Positions 1-7,400 of a DNA stretch of 10,853 bases are shown here, piece by piece. The DNA is taken from positions 1 through 10,853 of the forward strand of contig CAZWDL010000179.1 of NCBI GenBank assembly GCA_964632995.1. Reading direction: 5' to 3'. A program made the position numbers and the translations under genes. Position 1 is the stretch's first letter. Each line of letters opens with the position of its first letter. This stretch comes from CAZWDL01 sp964632995. GTDB lineage: Bacteria; Bacteroidota; Bacteroidia; Chitinophagales; Saprospiraceae. Below the pieces are notes generated by a model, which saw only the letters and a list, made by a program, of their open reading frames with translations, had not been told where the DNA came from and searched no databases.

Positions 1-47
1 CTGAAACCGGAATTCTCGTTTTCAGAATTGCTAAACTTCTAACCCAG

Positions 48-64
48 CCACTCCGAAGGAGTGG
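48..64. repeat. Small hairpin, CCACTCC/GGAGTGG
   Basis: A perfect 7-bp inverted repeat (48-54 with 58-64) with a GAA loop. No T-run follows on either strand, so a rho-independent terminator is not well supported. It could lie at the 3' end of a gene outside the window, or be a small dispersed palindrome. The surrounding 1-159 is A/T-rich and I see no convincing gene in it. Confidence 0.4.
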
Positions 65-160
65 TGACTAAACTCCTAAACTTTTCTGCCGATTTTATTC
101 ATAAGTGACGCTAAATACATACTACGGAAACTGGGATATACAGGATGCCTGAATTCTAGA

Positions 161-226
161 AATCCTGTTAAGTCCCGTCTAAAACTTTCTGTCAATCCCG
201 TCTAAAAATCCCCGTAAACCCTGTCC
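161..226 (-). repeat. Degenerate short direct repeats (TCCCGTCTAAAA units)
   Basis: The 12-mer TCCCGTCTAAAA occurs at 173-184 and again at 196-207, a 23-bp period. It is flanked by looser variants such as AATCCTGT and AACCCTGTCC. Read on the minus strand the units become TTTTAGACGGGA and ACAGGATT. They resemble the AACCGGGAT-type intergenic repeats found further along this window. Such arrays are common between genes in Bacteroidota, and no function is implied. They lie directly upstream of the cytochrome gene and may contain its leader. I could not pick out a clear TAnnTTTG promoter box. Confidence 0.45.
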
Positions 227-259
227 GCCTACTTATTTCACTCACCTAAATCCATAAAA

Positions 260-1234
260 ATGATGAATCGAAAAAAAATTGGTAAGATTCTGGGCATCGG
301 GGTACTCGTAATACTGGCCCTCGGCCTGGTCGGATTCATGACGATTAACACGAGCGGCCTGCCCTCCTACGAGGTGGAGCAGATCGACCTGCAGGTAGAA
401 CCCACGGCCGAACGGGTGGAGCGAGGGAAAAAGCTGGCCCTGATGCTATGCGCCAACTGCCATAGAAGCCCCGAAACCGGCGCCCTGACCGGAACCCGCA
501 TGCACGACGCCCCTCCTGAATTCGGAGAGATCTATGCTCCGAACATTACCCGGGACAGGGCGCACGGCATCGGAGACTGGACCGACGGCGAGCTGCTCTA
601 TCTCCTCCGTACGGGCATTAAGCGCGACGGCCGGTACGCTCCGCCCTACATGGCCAAGTTTCCTACCATGGCCGATGAGGATCTCTACTCCCTGATCGCC
701 TTTCTGCGGTCGGACGACCTGCTGGTGGCCGCCGATCCGACACCCGACCGGCCTTCCAACCCCTCCTTTCTGACCAAACTACTGTGTAAGGTAGCCTGGA
801 AACCCTTCCCCATGCCTACCGAAACGATTGCCCGGCCCGACACCTCCGATCGATTGGCGCTGGGAAAATACCTGGCGCATAACCTCGATTGCTTCTCCTG
901 CCATTCTGCTGATTTCAAGACCAACGATTTCCTGGTCCCGGAACAGAGCCCCGGCTACTTCGGCGGCGGCAATAAGCCCCTGAACCGGGCAGGACAGGTC
1001 ATGCTGACCTCCAACCTCACCCCCGATCCGGAAACCGGAATCGGCAAGTGGAGCGAAGAAGCATTTATCAAAGCTGTGAAGTACGGCTTGAAAGAAGGAG
1101 CGCCTGCTCTGCAATACCCCATGACTCCTTATACCGCGCTCAGCGATGCCGAAGCCGGCGCCATTTTCCACTACCTGAAAACCATCCCGCCTATCGTGAA
1201 TAAGGTGGAGCGAACGGTGGAGGCGGGGGGCTAG
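260..1234 (+). CDS. Membrane-anchored dihaem c-type cytochrome
   Basis: The 324-residue product has a basic start (MMNRKKIGK) and one hydrophobic segment at about residues 8-29, which fits an uncleaved membrane anchor facing the periplasm. Two class I cytochrome c domains follow, each with a haem-binding CXXCH: CANCH (C64, C67, H68) and CFSCH (C211, C214, H215). Likely axial methionines are M131 in PPYMAKFP and M288 in QYPMTPY. The APNIT and SNLTPDPETGIG segments are typical of cytochrome subunits of the alcohol/aldehyde dehydrogenase kind, so the protein probably passes electrons to a terminal oxidase. No partner dehydrogenase is present, so the donor is unknown. ATG at 260 is followed directly by a second ATG at 263, and either could be used. 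There is no Shine-Dalgarno, only an A-rich leader. It is a stand-alone gene with no apparent link to the defence operon. Confidence 0.9.
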   Translation: MMNRKKIGKILGIGVLVILALGLVGFMTINTSGLPSYEVEQIDLQVEPTAERVERGKKLALMLCANCHRSPETGALTGTRMHDAPPEFGEIYAPNITRDRAHGIGDWTDGELLYLLRTGIKRDGRYAPPYMAKFPTMADEDLYSLIAFLRSDDLLVAADPTPDRPSNPSFLTKLLCKVAWKPFPMPTETIARPDTSDRLALGKYLAHNLDCFSCHSADFKTNDFLVPEQSPGYFGGGNKPLNRAGQVMLTSNLTPDPETGIGKWSEEAFIKAVKYGLKEGAPALQYPMTPYTALSDAEAGAIFHYLKTIPPIVNKVERTVEAGG

Positions 1235-1255
1235 ATACTGGATGCTGTTCCGCTA

Positions 1256-1320
1256 AATTGTCTGAACCGGGATGGAGGGATGGCCGGGATGCGAGAGGCG
1301 GCGCCTTTAAGGACGCCTCC
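1256..1320 (+). repeat. GGGATGG-type intergenic repeat, copy A
   Basis: Starts with AATTGTCTGAACCGGGAT (1256-1273), runs through GGATGGAGGG and ATGGCCGGGATG, and ends in a hairpin (GAGGCG 1295-1300 with CGCCTC 1314-1319). Positions 1270-1308 are identical, base for base, to 1448-1486 in copy B (39 bp). It lies 21 bp after the cytochrome stop codon, so the hairpin could also act as that gene's 3' end, although no T-run follows. Confidence 0.65.
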
Positions 1321-1390
1321 TGTCTGCTTGCCCTTGCTCCTCACCAAAGTCTCCCTTTTCCACTACCTCTGAGCAGGGCCGCCGCGCTTA

Positions 1391-1498
1391 CGCAATTGTC
1401 TTAACCGGGATAGCCAAACCTTTGCTAAAGCTTCGGCTTGCAAAGCAGGATGGAGGGATGGCCGGGATGCGAGAGGCGGCGCCTTTCAGGGCGCCTCC
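1391..1498 (+). repeat. GGGATGG-type intergenic repeat, copy B with an internal insertion
   Basis: Same plan as copy A: AATTGTCTTAACCGGGAT (one base different), then the 39-bp block at 1448-1486, then the terminal hairpin (GAGGCG 1473-1478 with CGCCTC 1492-1497). Unlike copy A, about 40 bp carrying a hairpin (1412-1451) is inserted between the AACCGGGAT part and the GGAGGG part. Confidence 0.65.
1412..1451 (+). repeat. 40-bp hairpin insertion inside repeat copy B
   Basis: Copy B differs from copy A only by this extra stretch at the junction. It folds as CTTTGC (1420-1425) with GCAAAG (1440-1445), then AAGC (1428-1431) with GCTT (1436-1439) around a TTCG tetraloop. GGAT occurs on both sides of the insertion, consistent with a small target duplication. 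This is a nested repeat. Confidence 0.5.
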
Positions 1499-1519
1499 GC
1501 TCTGCTCGTTCCCTCGCTT

Positions 1520-1541
1520 ACGCAATTGTCTGAACCGGGAT
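1520..1541 (+). repeat. GGGATGG-type intergenic repeat, partial copy C
   Basis: Only the head of the repeat is present (ACGCAATTGTC then TGAACCGGGAT). The same 22 bases recur without mismatch at 10464-10485, on the far side of the Wadjet operon. After 1541 the sequence departs from the repeat. Between here and 1615 I see nothing coding. Confidence 0.55.
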
Positions 1542-1615
1542 ACCTACCCCCAGAATGGCCTCTTCCTGAGCCTTCTGGGTTTACTCAAATTGGCCTAATT
1601 ATCTCGCCCAGAAAG

Positions 1616-1783
1616 TTAGACCCGAAATTCCTTCAAGCGGATTTCCTCACGCAGTTCTTCCAGCAGGAGCGTTACCTTGGATTTGATAGCTACTTTCTCG
1701 ACAGAAGGGGGATGTAAGATTTGACCATTGTTGCTTTTTGATAATAAAGTAAGAAACCCCATCCATGACTGATCCGAATGAAT
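1616..1783 (-). pseudogene. Broken reading frame, possible C-terminal gene fragment
   Basis: An open frame of 55 residues runs from just after a TAA (1784-1786) to a TAA at 1616-1618. It includes QSWMGFLTLLSKSNNGQIL, HPPSVEKVAIK and SKVTLLLEELREEIR. The only internal ATG (1762) would leave 48 residues. The amphipathic helix at the end looks protein-like, and the part encoded by 1632-1686 is repeated exactly at the right end of the window. There the frame continues differently, which suggests that both are remnants of a once longer coding sequence. I do not recognise the family. It could also be non-coding repeat DNA that happens to be open. Confidence 0.3.
1632..1686 (+). repeat. 55-bp direct repeat, left copy
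   Basis: Identical to 10799-10853 over all 55 bases and in the same orientation. Identity begins sharply at TTCAAGCGG. To the left of that point the two loci differ. On the right, the other copy is cut by the window edge, so the true repeat may be longer. The pair brackets the two exported-protein genes and the jet operon. Confidence 0.85.
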
Positions 1784-1891
1784 TTACTCTAAAAATACTG
1801 GAGTGAAACATTCACAAAACATCATTTCGATGACCCAATGTCCCAAAATGTCCCAGCATGGTATTGGTAAAATGACCAAATTTGTGGCAAA

Positions 1892-2108
1892 GACTTTTAT
1901 AGTCTACCAAGCCAAAATTTGTGAATTCTGACTTGCTCTTTTTAGCTGCGCTGATCGTCGCAAGCTCCTCGGAGTTCCGCCTCGCCGCGTTGATCCCGAT
2001 AGCCATCGGGACGCCGTAACTCCGGTTATGCCTACGTTTTTCGCCTTGCGAGCCGAAAAAATAGCGGCGTCATATTTTCACAAATCCGGACTTGGTAGAC
2101 TATAAGTC
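1892..2108. mobile_element. 217-bp MITE-like inverted-repeat element
   Basis: Terminal inverted repeats of about 32-34 bp (1892-1925 and 2077-2108) share GACTT, ATAGTCTACCAAG and TTTGTGAA in the same order, apart from a 2-base gap and a 6-base mismatched block. The interior is also imperfectly palindromic: CGCAAG (1959-1964) with CTTGCG (2045-2050), CGGAGTT (1970-1976) with AACTCCG (2018-2024), and CCCGAT (1995-2000) with ATCGGG (2005-2010). AAA flanks both ends, which may be a 3-bp target duplication but could be chance. There is no transposase gene. The interior is G/C-rich in an A/T-rich setting. The best reading is a non-autonomous transposable or dispersed structured element. Confidence 0.6.
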
Positions 2109-2135
2109 AAATTCATTGATGCGCATCATTATTTG

Positions 2136-2156
2136 AATCACCGGTAACGGGTGATT
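2136..2156 (+). repeat. Hairpin upstream of the 2275 gene
   Basis: AATCACC (2136-2142) pairs perfectly with GGTGATT (2150-2156) around a 7-base loop, about 120 bp before the start codon at 2275. It could be an operator or leader structure, or just a remnant repeat. I found no clear TAnnTTTG promoter box between it and the gene. Confidence 0.3.
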
Positions 2157-2274
2157 TAATCTATCAATTTATTGAAGTCATCGTTAGTGAGTTAAGTGAC
2201 TCCTCTAAAACACTCAAAAAAGGGGCGCAAAGCTTGAATGCGTTAATGATAGCATCACCTTAAAACCTGAAACC

Positions 2275-2673
2275 ATGAAAAAATTGATATTATTAGTTAC
2301 TTACCTTTTAATCTTTACTCTATACTCTATTGCTTGTAGCACTAGTTACACTATTGATGTCTATCCATGTGTAGTAGGAGATGTTTTCAAAACAGACGCT
2401 TGTGGTCAAACCTGGGGCGCCAGAGCATCTGGGTGTTCTGCCAGTCCCTATGACGATCCAGCGACAGGATTCATAGATGGAGGAAGCATTATGCATGAGG
2501 TTGTTAATAAAGGAAGTTATGCTTATAGTTCATTCGGCAGCTATGCTTACGTTAAATTTATATACTTCGTCAGAACGTCTCCCGGAGTCAATGTTGGGGG
2601 TGTTAACTATTCCTATAGTGCATATTTCTATTTTCCATATGACTGTTTTTCATATCCATGTACCATGGGATAA
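2275..2673 (+). CDS. Small exported Cys/Tyr-rich protein, unknown function
   Basis: 132 residues. The N-terminus (MKKLILLVTYLLIFTLYSIAC) is a clear signal peptide. C21 sits where a lipid-modified cysteine would, but the lipobox SIAC is imperfect, so signal peptidase I cleavage near A20 is also possible. The mature part has further cysteines at C32, C43, C54, C124 and C129, which could form disulfides. The tail is very rich in aromatic residues and glycine (for example NYSYSAYFYFPYDC), suggesting a small beta-rich secreted domain. The gene is visibly more A/T-rich than the cytochrome or jet genes, a sign of different origin. ATG at 2275 is preceded by an A-rich leader without Shine-Dalgarno. 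It is followed 55 bp later by a second exported-protein gene and is probably co-transcribed with it. I do not recognise the family. Confidence 0.7.
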   Translation: MKKLILLVTYLLIFTLYSIACSTSYTIDVYPCVVGDVFKTDACGQTWGARASGCSASPYDDPATGFIDGGSIMHEVVNKGSYAYSSFGSYAYVKFIYFVRTSPGVNVGGVNYSYSAYFYFPYDCFSYPCTMG

Positions 2674-2728
2674 AGCTATTTGAACATCATTTTTCATATA
2701 CTTTTTAATTTCTATAAACCCTCATATC

Positions 2729-3100
2729 ATGAAAACCAATCTAATTTTCTCTGTGTTGATTATTTTCAGCATCGCAGCCTGCAAACAGGAAGGCGAACTC
2801 TCCCCCATTGCCGAAGCTAAAAAAGAAAAGTACCTTCAACTGGTCGAAAAATACGAGATCGAAGACTACGATGTGCCCGAATCTGAAGAGGTATGGATGG
2901 ACCTTGACCTGGAAGAGCTGGAAGCAGTCTATAAAAAACTCCATGAGCAAAAACTCATACTTGAAGAACGGGAGAAGCGTTTCGCCCCCATACAGCAGAT
3001 GATCGAACGGGAATTACAAAACGCCGCAGATCCAAAGGAAAAAATGGAGGAACTGGCGAAAGAGTATCCTGAATACTTCGTCAGCCCAAAACAGAACTGA
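2729..3100 (+). CDS. Small charged helical lipoprotein, unknown function
   Basis: 123 residues. A signal peptide with a good lipobox (IAAC, lipidated C18) is followed by KQEGELSPI, so this should be a lipoprotein at the inner or outer membrane. The mature chain is almost all charged helix, Glu/Lys-rich with heptad-like spacing (about residues 28-112), for example in LEELEAVYKKLHEQKLILEE. That predicts a helical hairpin or coiled coil. There are no catalytic motifs and no cysteine after C18. It lies 55 bp after the 2275 gene on the same strand, so the two may form a small operon. Its G/C content is closer to the core genes than that of its partner. It ends 124 bp before the convergent end of jetD. 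It might be a partner or immunity factor for the preceding exported protein, but nothing in the sequence proves this. Confidence 0.75.
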   Translation: MKTNLIFSVLIIFSIAACKQEGELSPIAEAKKEKYLQLVEKYEIEDYDVPESEEVWMDLDLEELEAVYKKLHEQKLILEEREKRFAPIQQMIERELQNAADPKEKMEELAKEYPEYFVSPKQN

Positions 3101-3138
3101 TTTCATCCTTGCTGGTCGAGGACATTGTGAATGGAAGA

Positions 3139-3150
3139 ATGGCCGGGATG
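3139..3150 (+). repeat. GGGATGG-type repeat, short core copy
   Basis: The 12-mer ATGGCCGGGATG matches the cores of copies A (1280-1291) and B (1459-1470). As in those copies, a hairpin follows within a few bases (3156-3184), although its sequence is entirely different. Confidence 0.4.
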
Positions 3151-3155
3151 ATCCC

Positions 3156-3184
3156 CCCGGAGGTCCTTTCCCAGGACCTCCGGG
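3156..3184. terminator. Strong hairpin between convergent genes, possible terminator
   Basis: A perfect 12-bp stem, CCCGGAGGTCCT (3156-3167) with AGGACCTCCGGG (3173-3184), and a 5-base loop. It lies between the 3' ends of the 2729 gene (plus) and jetD (minus). Only a short TTT follows on the plus strand and no T-run on the minus strand, so intrinsic termination is plausible but not clear. It may instead be the hairpin part of the repeat family described for copies A and B. Confidence 0.45.
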
Positions 3185-3206
3185 TTTGCTATACTGATGA
3201 GGGCGT

Positions 3207-3222
3207 AGAGGATCGTTCCTCT
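3207..3222. repeat. Short hairpin just after the jetD stop codon
   Basis: AGAGGA (3207-3212) pairs with TCCTCT (3217-3222) around a TCGT loop, starting 2 bases beyond the jetD stop on the minus strand. It could stabilise the 3' end of the jet transcript. No T-run follows in the jetD direction. Confidence 0.3.
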
Positions 3223-3224
3223 CT

Positions 3225-4382
3225 TTATATCAAATCTTCCCTCTCCAACCACTCCAACAAATAAGCCTGTGTAATTCGCTCTTGTTCCAGCCTATTGGCG
3301 GGCTGGTCTTTAAGCCACTGGAAGACGGCTTGCTCTTCAGGAGTGAGCCCGACGAGTTGATAGATGTTGGCGGGCGGGACAGCCACAGCGAATTCGGAAA
3401 AGGTGTCGAAAGTATCCCGGTCCATCAACATGGAGCGGGTTTGGTGAAAGTAGGTGCGCAGTTGATGTAACATCTGAAACCCCTGCATGTCTAGGTCGCC
3501 CCAGAAATAAATAGATTTGTCCTCCATCCATTGCACTTCTTTAAGGAGTTCCACGGCAAAGCCCTTACCCCAGACCAACATACTCCGTTGTATTTCGGGG
3601 AAAGATAAAAAGGTCTGCTTATTTTCCAGGATGAATACCTGCTCAACGGCTGTTTCCAACTGCCGGAATTCGCTGAAAGGCAGGCTGATGTCGGTAGCAA
3701 AAGAAGGGAAGCCGGGAACGGCCGCCGCATCCAGTCGACGGAAGCGGATGAGCGGTTCGTCGTAGCGCAAACCGAAGCGGAGCTCGAAAGAAGATGCCTC
3801 CCAGTCAATGTCCGACGGATCGAGCAGGAACTCCAGCAATTCCTTTAAAACACCCCGGTATGACTCTATGAATTTGGTATGAACGGATACGGGCAGCTCC
3901 CGGATATATAGCCCGGGACGGGGATTCTCCACAAAGTAAAGGCAGACTTTAAGTATATCTTCCCACGCCTCGCCGTGTTTGACTACCTTGAGGGGGTTGT
4001 TTTCTGTCCAGGGCAGGAGCGCCGGCAACTGTTGCTGCGTCCGTTCGAAATTCCTCAGGAATGCCGCCGTCTCGCCGGTTTTCCCAATAAAACGCAGATA
4101 ATCCTGCTCCCCGGCAAAGTATATGCGCTGGGGCATCGACATGGCGCCGGCATGGCGTGTGTTGATCGTCCGCTCCTCGATGAGGTACCCAAAGCCTTTT
4201 TTCTGTTTCGATCCTTCATGCAGCGCCCGTAGCCCACGCAGCAACTTGTCGACAGCCATTCGGGAATTCCCCTTGTTGCCGGGAATGTCGAGTGGAAAAA
4301 AGGGAGCGCCTTCCATCTTGGCTTTCAAAAAGCCAGCGTAGTGACGGTTCGCTTTGCGTTGGATGTCTTTCGGCGTGATCAA
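3225..4382 (-). CDS. jetD: Wadjet JetD, Toprim nuclease subunit
   Basis: 385 residues from a TTG start. In type I Wadjet, JetD is the nuclease that cleaves small closed-circular DNA after the JetABC motor has extruded it. The N-terminal half fits DUF3322 (ITPKDIQRKANRHYAGFLKA, then PFFPLDIPGNKG). The C-terminal half fits DUF2220, a Toprim fold related to topoisomerase VI A: E253 in ILENKQTF is the expected metal-binding glutamate, followed by WGDLDMQGF (D297, D299) and a further acidic pair D321/D323. No key residue is missing and the length is normal. The frame is open back to a TGA at the jetC end without any ATG, and the first ATG (M23) would remove conserved N-terminal sequence. TTG at 4382 is therefore preferred, though ATT or ATC just beside it cannot be excluded. 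It starts 20 bp after jetC and is last in the operon. Confidence 0.93.
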   Translation of the reverse strand: MITPKDIQRKANRHYAGFLKAKMEGAPFFPLDIPGNKGNSRMAVDKLLRGLRALHEGSKQKKGFGYLIEERTINTRHAGAMSMPQRIYFAGEQDYLRFIGKTGETAAFLRNFERTQQQLPALLPWTENNPLKVVKHGEAWEDILKVCLYFVENPRPGLYIRELPVSVHTKFIESYRGVLKELLEFLLDPSDIDWEASSFELRFGLRYDEPLIRFRRLDAAAVPGFPSFATDISLPFSEFRQLETAVEQVFILENKQTFLSFPEIQRSMLVWGKGFAVELLKEVQWMEDKSIYFWGDLDMQGFQMLHQLRTYFHQTRSMLMDRDTFDTFSEFAVAVPPANIYQLVGLTPEEQAVFQWLKDQPANRLEQERITQAYLLEWLEREDLI

Positions 4383-4402
4383 GGAATTATGGATTTTGCT
4401 TT

Positions 4403-7400
4403 TTATTCACTTTCACTTTTCGGCAGCTCCGCCGCTCTGAAGTCAGCCTTCCGTTGATGATACACCTCGATCGGAAAGTCGTATACCTCGGAGGTTCGCT
4501 TATCACGGTTTAGTACGTAGTGCACGGTGTGGATGAAAGGCTCCGCCACGTTGATCTTATCCAGCGGGGTGACAACCATCAGCTGCAGGTTGAGTTGCTT
4601 GAAGAGCTCCATGGCGTAGAGGGCATTGTCCGGATCCACCTTGCTGAAGGCTTCGTCGATCACTACGAAGCGTAGGGAGCGGCGCCGGTGATTATCGTTG
4701 CGGATGCCAAACTGGTAAGCGATGGCCGAAGCCAGGATGGTATAAGCCAGCTTGGCTTTCTCGCCGCCCGATAAGCTCTGACTGTCGACGTAGTACTGCC
4801 GCTCGCGATCGTCGGCGCGAAAGCGTTCTATGGCGGCGAATTCCAACCAGTTGCGCACGTCGGTGACCTTACGCCGCCAGGCCTCATTGGCCGACAGCTC
4901 TTTGATGATGCGCCGGATGCGCTTGAAACTGGCCTCCTGCTCTTTTTCGTCGCCCTGTGCAAACTTGCCCACATCGGGCATGGCGTCGCGGAGCATCTGC
5001 TTGAATTCACGGACGGCCTGATCGCGGGTCTTTTGCAGGTCGAGCTGAATGTAGGTCACCGGCCGGCTGCTGAAGTCGATGTCGTACAAAGACCGGTTGA
5101 TGGTAGCGATGCTCTGCTGAATGGCGGCCTCCTTATTGTCCAGGGAGGCTTTGAAGTTGGCAATATCGAGAATGAGGCGTTCATTCAGCCAGTCCTTGAA
5201 ACGCTTTTTAAATTGAGGCAGGTCCTCTTCTTTGATCTTGCGATACAGGCGTTCGAACTCGCCCAGGAAGGAAAGATCGGTTCGAAGATCCAGCGTATCG
5301 GCCGTCCAGCTGGGGTGTTTTTCGAGCACATCGGCCGACGGATTGATGAACTTTTGCATCGAAAGCTGTACCTGAATCTTCACTTTTTCCAACTGCCTGC
5401 TTTTTCCCTCTTTTTCCTGACTCACCTGACGGCTGATACGGTTCTCCTCCGCACTGATATTACGGACGGTCAGTTCGTTGCTCACTATCATGCCTTCGAT
5501 ATCGCCAAACTGCGCCGAATAGTCTTTATTGCTAAAAGCTTCCAGCGAGACTTGCGCGGCCTCCCGCTTCTCGCGATAGTCACCCAGGCGAGTCTGAAGA
5601 CCGCCCTTTTGATCGAGCACGCTTCCTAAAGTAGAATTCTCCCTTTTTATTCTCCCGGAAACTTCCTCCAGCTGTACCTGTAATTCCTTCAATTGGTCGG
5701 AGCTTTTCACGATTTGGTCCCTGTCCTGCTCCAACTGTCTGATTTCTTCCTCTGTGCTTTTCCAGTCGATCTCTGCGAAGTCGGTAAACTGACCCAGCCG
5801 GGAGAGGGTTTGCTGCCGGGTCCGCAGGAGCCGCTCGGCCTGCTCCCGCTGTTCGCGAGCGCTTTCCAGATCCGCTATTTCTTCCGTCACCTCCTTAAGG
5901 CGCCGCTGCAGCAGCACTACGGTGGAGCGGTTATCCCAGCCAAGCACGTGGGAGGCCTCCGAAATTCGTTCCGCCTTGTCGTCGCGCTGATGATGGGTGA
6001 GATTTTTAATCAATCCCTTATCATTGACCCCCTGCTGGTAATGGGTGAGACTGATGTAGCCGTTTGCACAGGTGTAATTGTAATCGCGGTACAGCCGTTC
6101 AAGCAGCCAGAGCGACACAGGGTGATCGCGTTTGACTTCGACCTTGCTCAGCAGATGGTCTTCCGGGATATCTGGCAACTGAAACCGCATCGGGCTTTCC
6201 GATACCTTGAAAAAGCTGATCTTACCGTCGAGCTGCGCCCGGTGTACATAGCTCAGCACCCGCTCATAGAGTTCCTCCTCTACCAGCAGGGACAAAGCCA
6301 GCGGCCGCAGCACCTGCTCAACCGGACCGGTCCATTCACGTTCTGTATCTTTTACTTTTATCAGTTCTGCCGCGAAAGGCAGCGCCTCTTCCGGAACTTC
6401 CAGTATCTGTATCATCGCTTGCCGGATACTCACCTGTTCCAGCGGCAGCCTGTTCCGGCGCTTTAGCAAGGATTGCAATTGCTCATCCAGCTTTTCACGC
6501 GCTTCTTCCAGTGAACGCAGCTGTATGGCGAACTCCGTGCTATCGCGGCGCAATTTCTGCGACTCCTGCTCCAGTTCCTCGATTTGTCCCTGAAAGGCTT
6601 CCAGATTTTTGTAGAACTGCTTCTCCGTAGGCTCGGCCTTGACCTGCAGCGCATCGGCAATTTCGCGATATCGCCCGGCTGTATTCCGGCGGCGCGCCGC
6701 TTCTCGCTGCAGATACTGAATTTGTTTCTCCAGGTTTTGAAGCTGTTCGTATACCTTACTACTGTGGAGGGTGACGTGCAGATTGGTTTGTCGTTCCTGA
6801 AGGTCCTGCAAGCTATGGCGAATGGCGGCAATCCTGTTTTCCTTTCTGAGGAGATCGGCTTCCAGGTCTTCTATCGCCCGTTGATAGAGGGCATTCCTGC
6901 GGCCGGCGAAGAAAGCAGGGATGCTCTCTTCCAGAAGAGAAATGTCTTGGAGCTCCTTTTCCAGCCTGCGGAGTGCGTCGCTGCCATCGACTACCGGTTG
7001 GAGCAATTCCAGTTGCTTTTGGGCCTGTTCGATCGATTGATAGGCCCGAAGTAGGTGCTCATAGTGTTCCCGGAGCTCCAGAAATTCCTGCTCCGTATCG
7101 CTTTCTTCCAGCATATTGGAGCGGATGAAGCTATTGAGGTCGCCCAACACCTTGATGCCTATTGTTTGTGAGAAGAGGCTCAGCGCTTTGTCTGATTTGA
7201 GGCCAAAAAACTTGGAGAAGCGTTGACTGTATTTGAGGAAACTATCGAACTCCTCGGCGCCTGTCCGCTCTTTCAGTCGACGTTTCCACATTCCCGAGGA
7301 ATCCATGGGCTTAAAGTCCTCTTCAATGGTCAGCGGCGCGGCAGCGAAAAAGTAAGCCCTGTTCAGGCCGCTGTTGGAAAACCAGCGCACCTGCGCCAGG

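Noticed and set aside
161..226. CRISPR-like array
   Set aside because: There are only two exact 12-bp units with a 23-bp period and loose variants. There is no uniform repeat/spacer structure and no cas gene.
1526..1717. 63-codon plus-strand frame (MSEPGYLPPEW...)
   Set aside because: It starts inside repeat copy C and runs antisense to the more protein-like minus-strand fragment at 1616-1783. It has no recognisable feature.
5033..6466. Plus-strand open frames of 198 and 257 codons opposite jetC
   Set aside because: They are antisense shadows of the coiled-coil coding region, with no recognisable motif, and jetC is continuous and intact through them.
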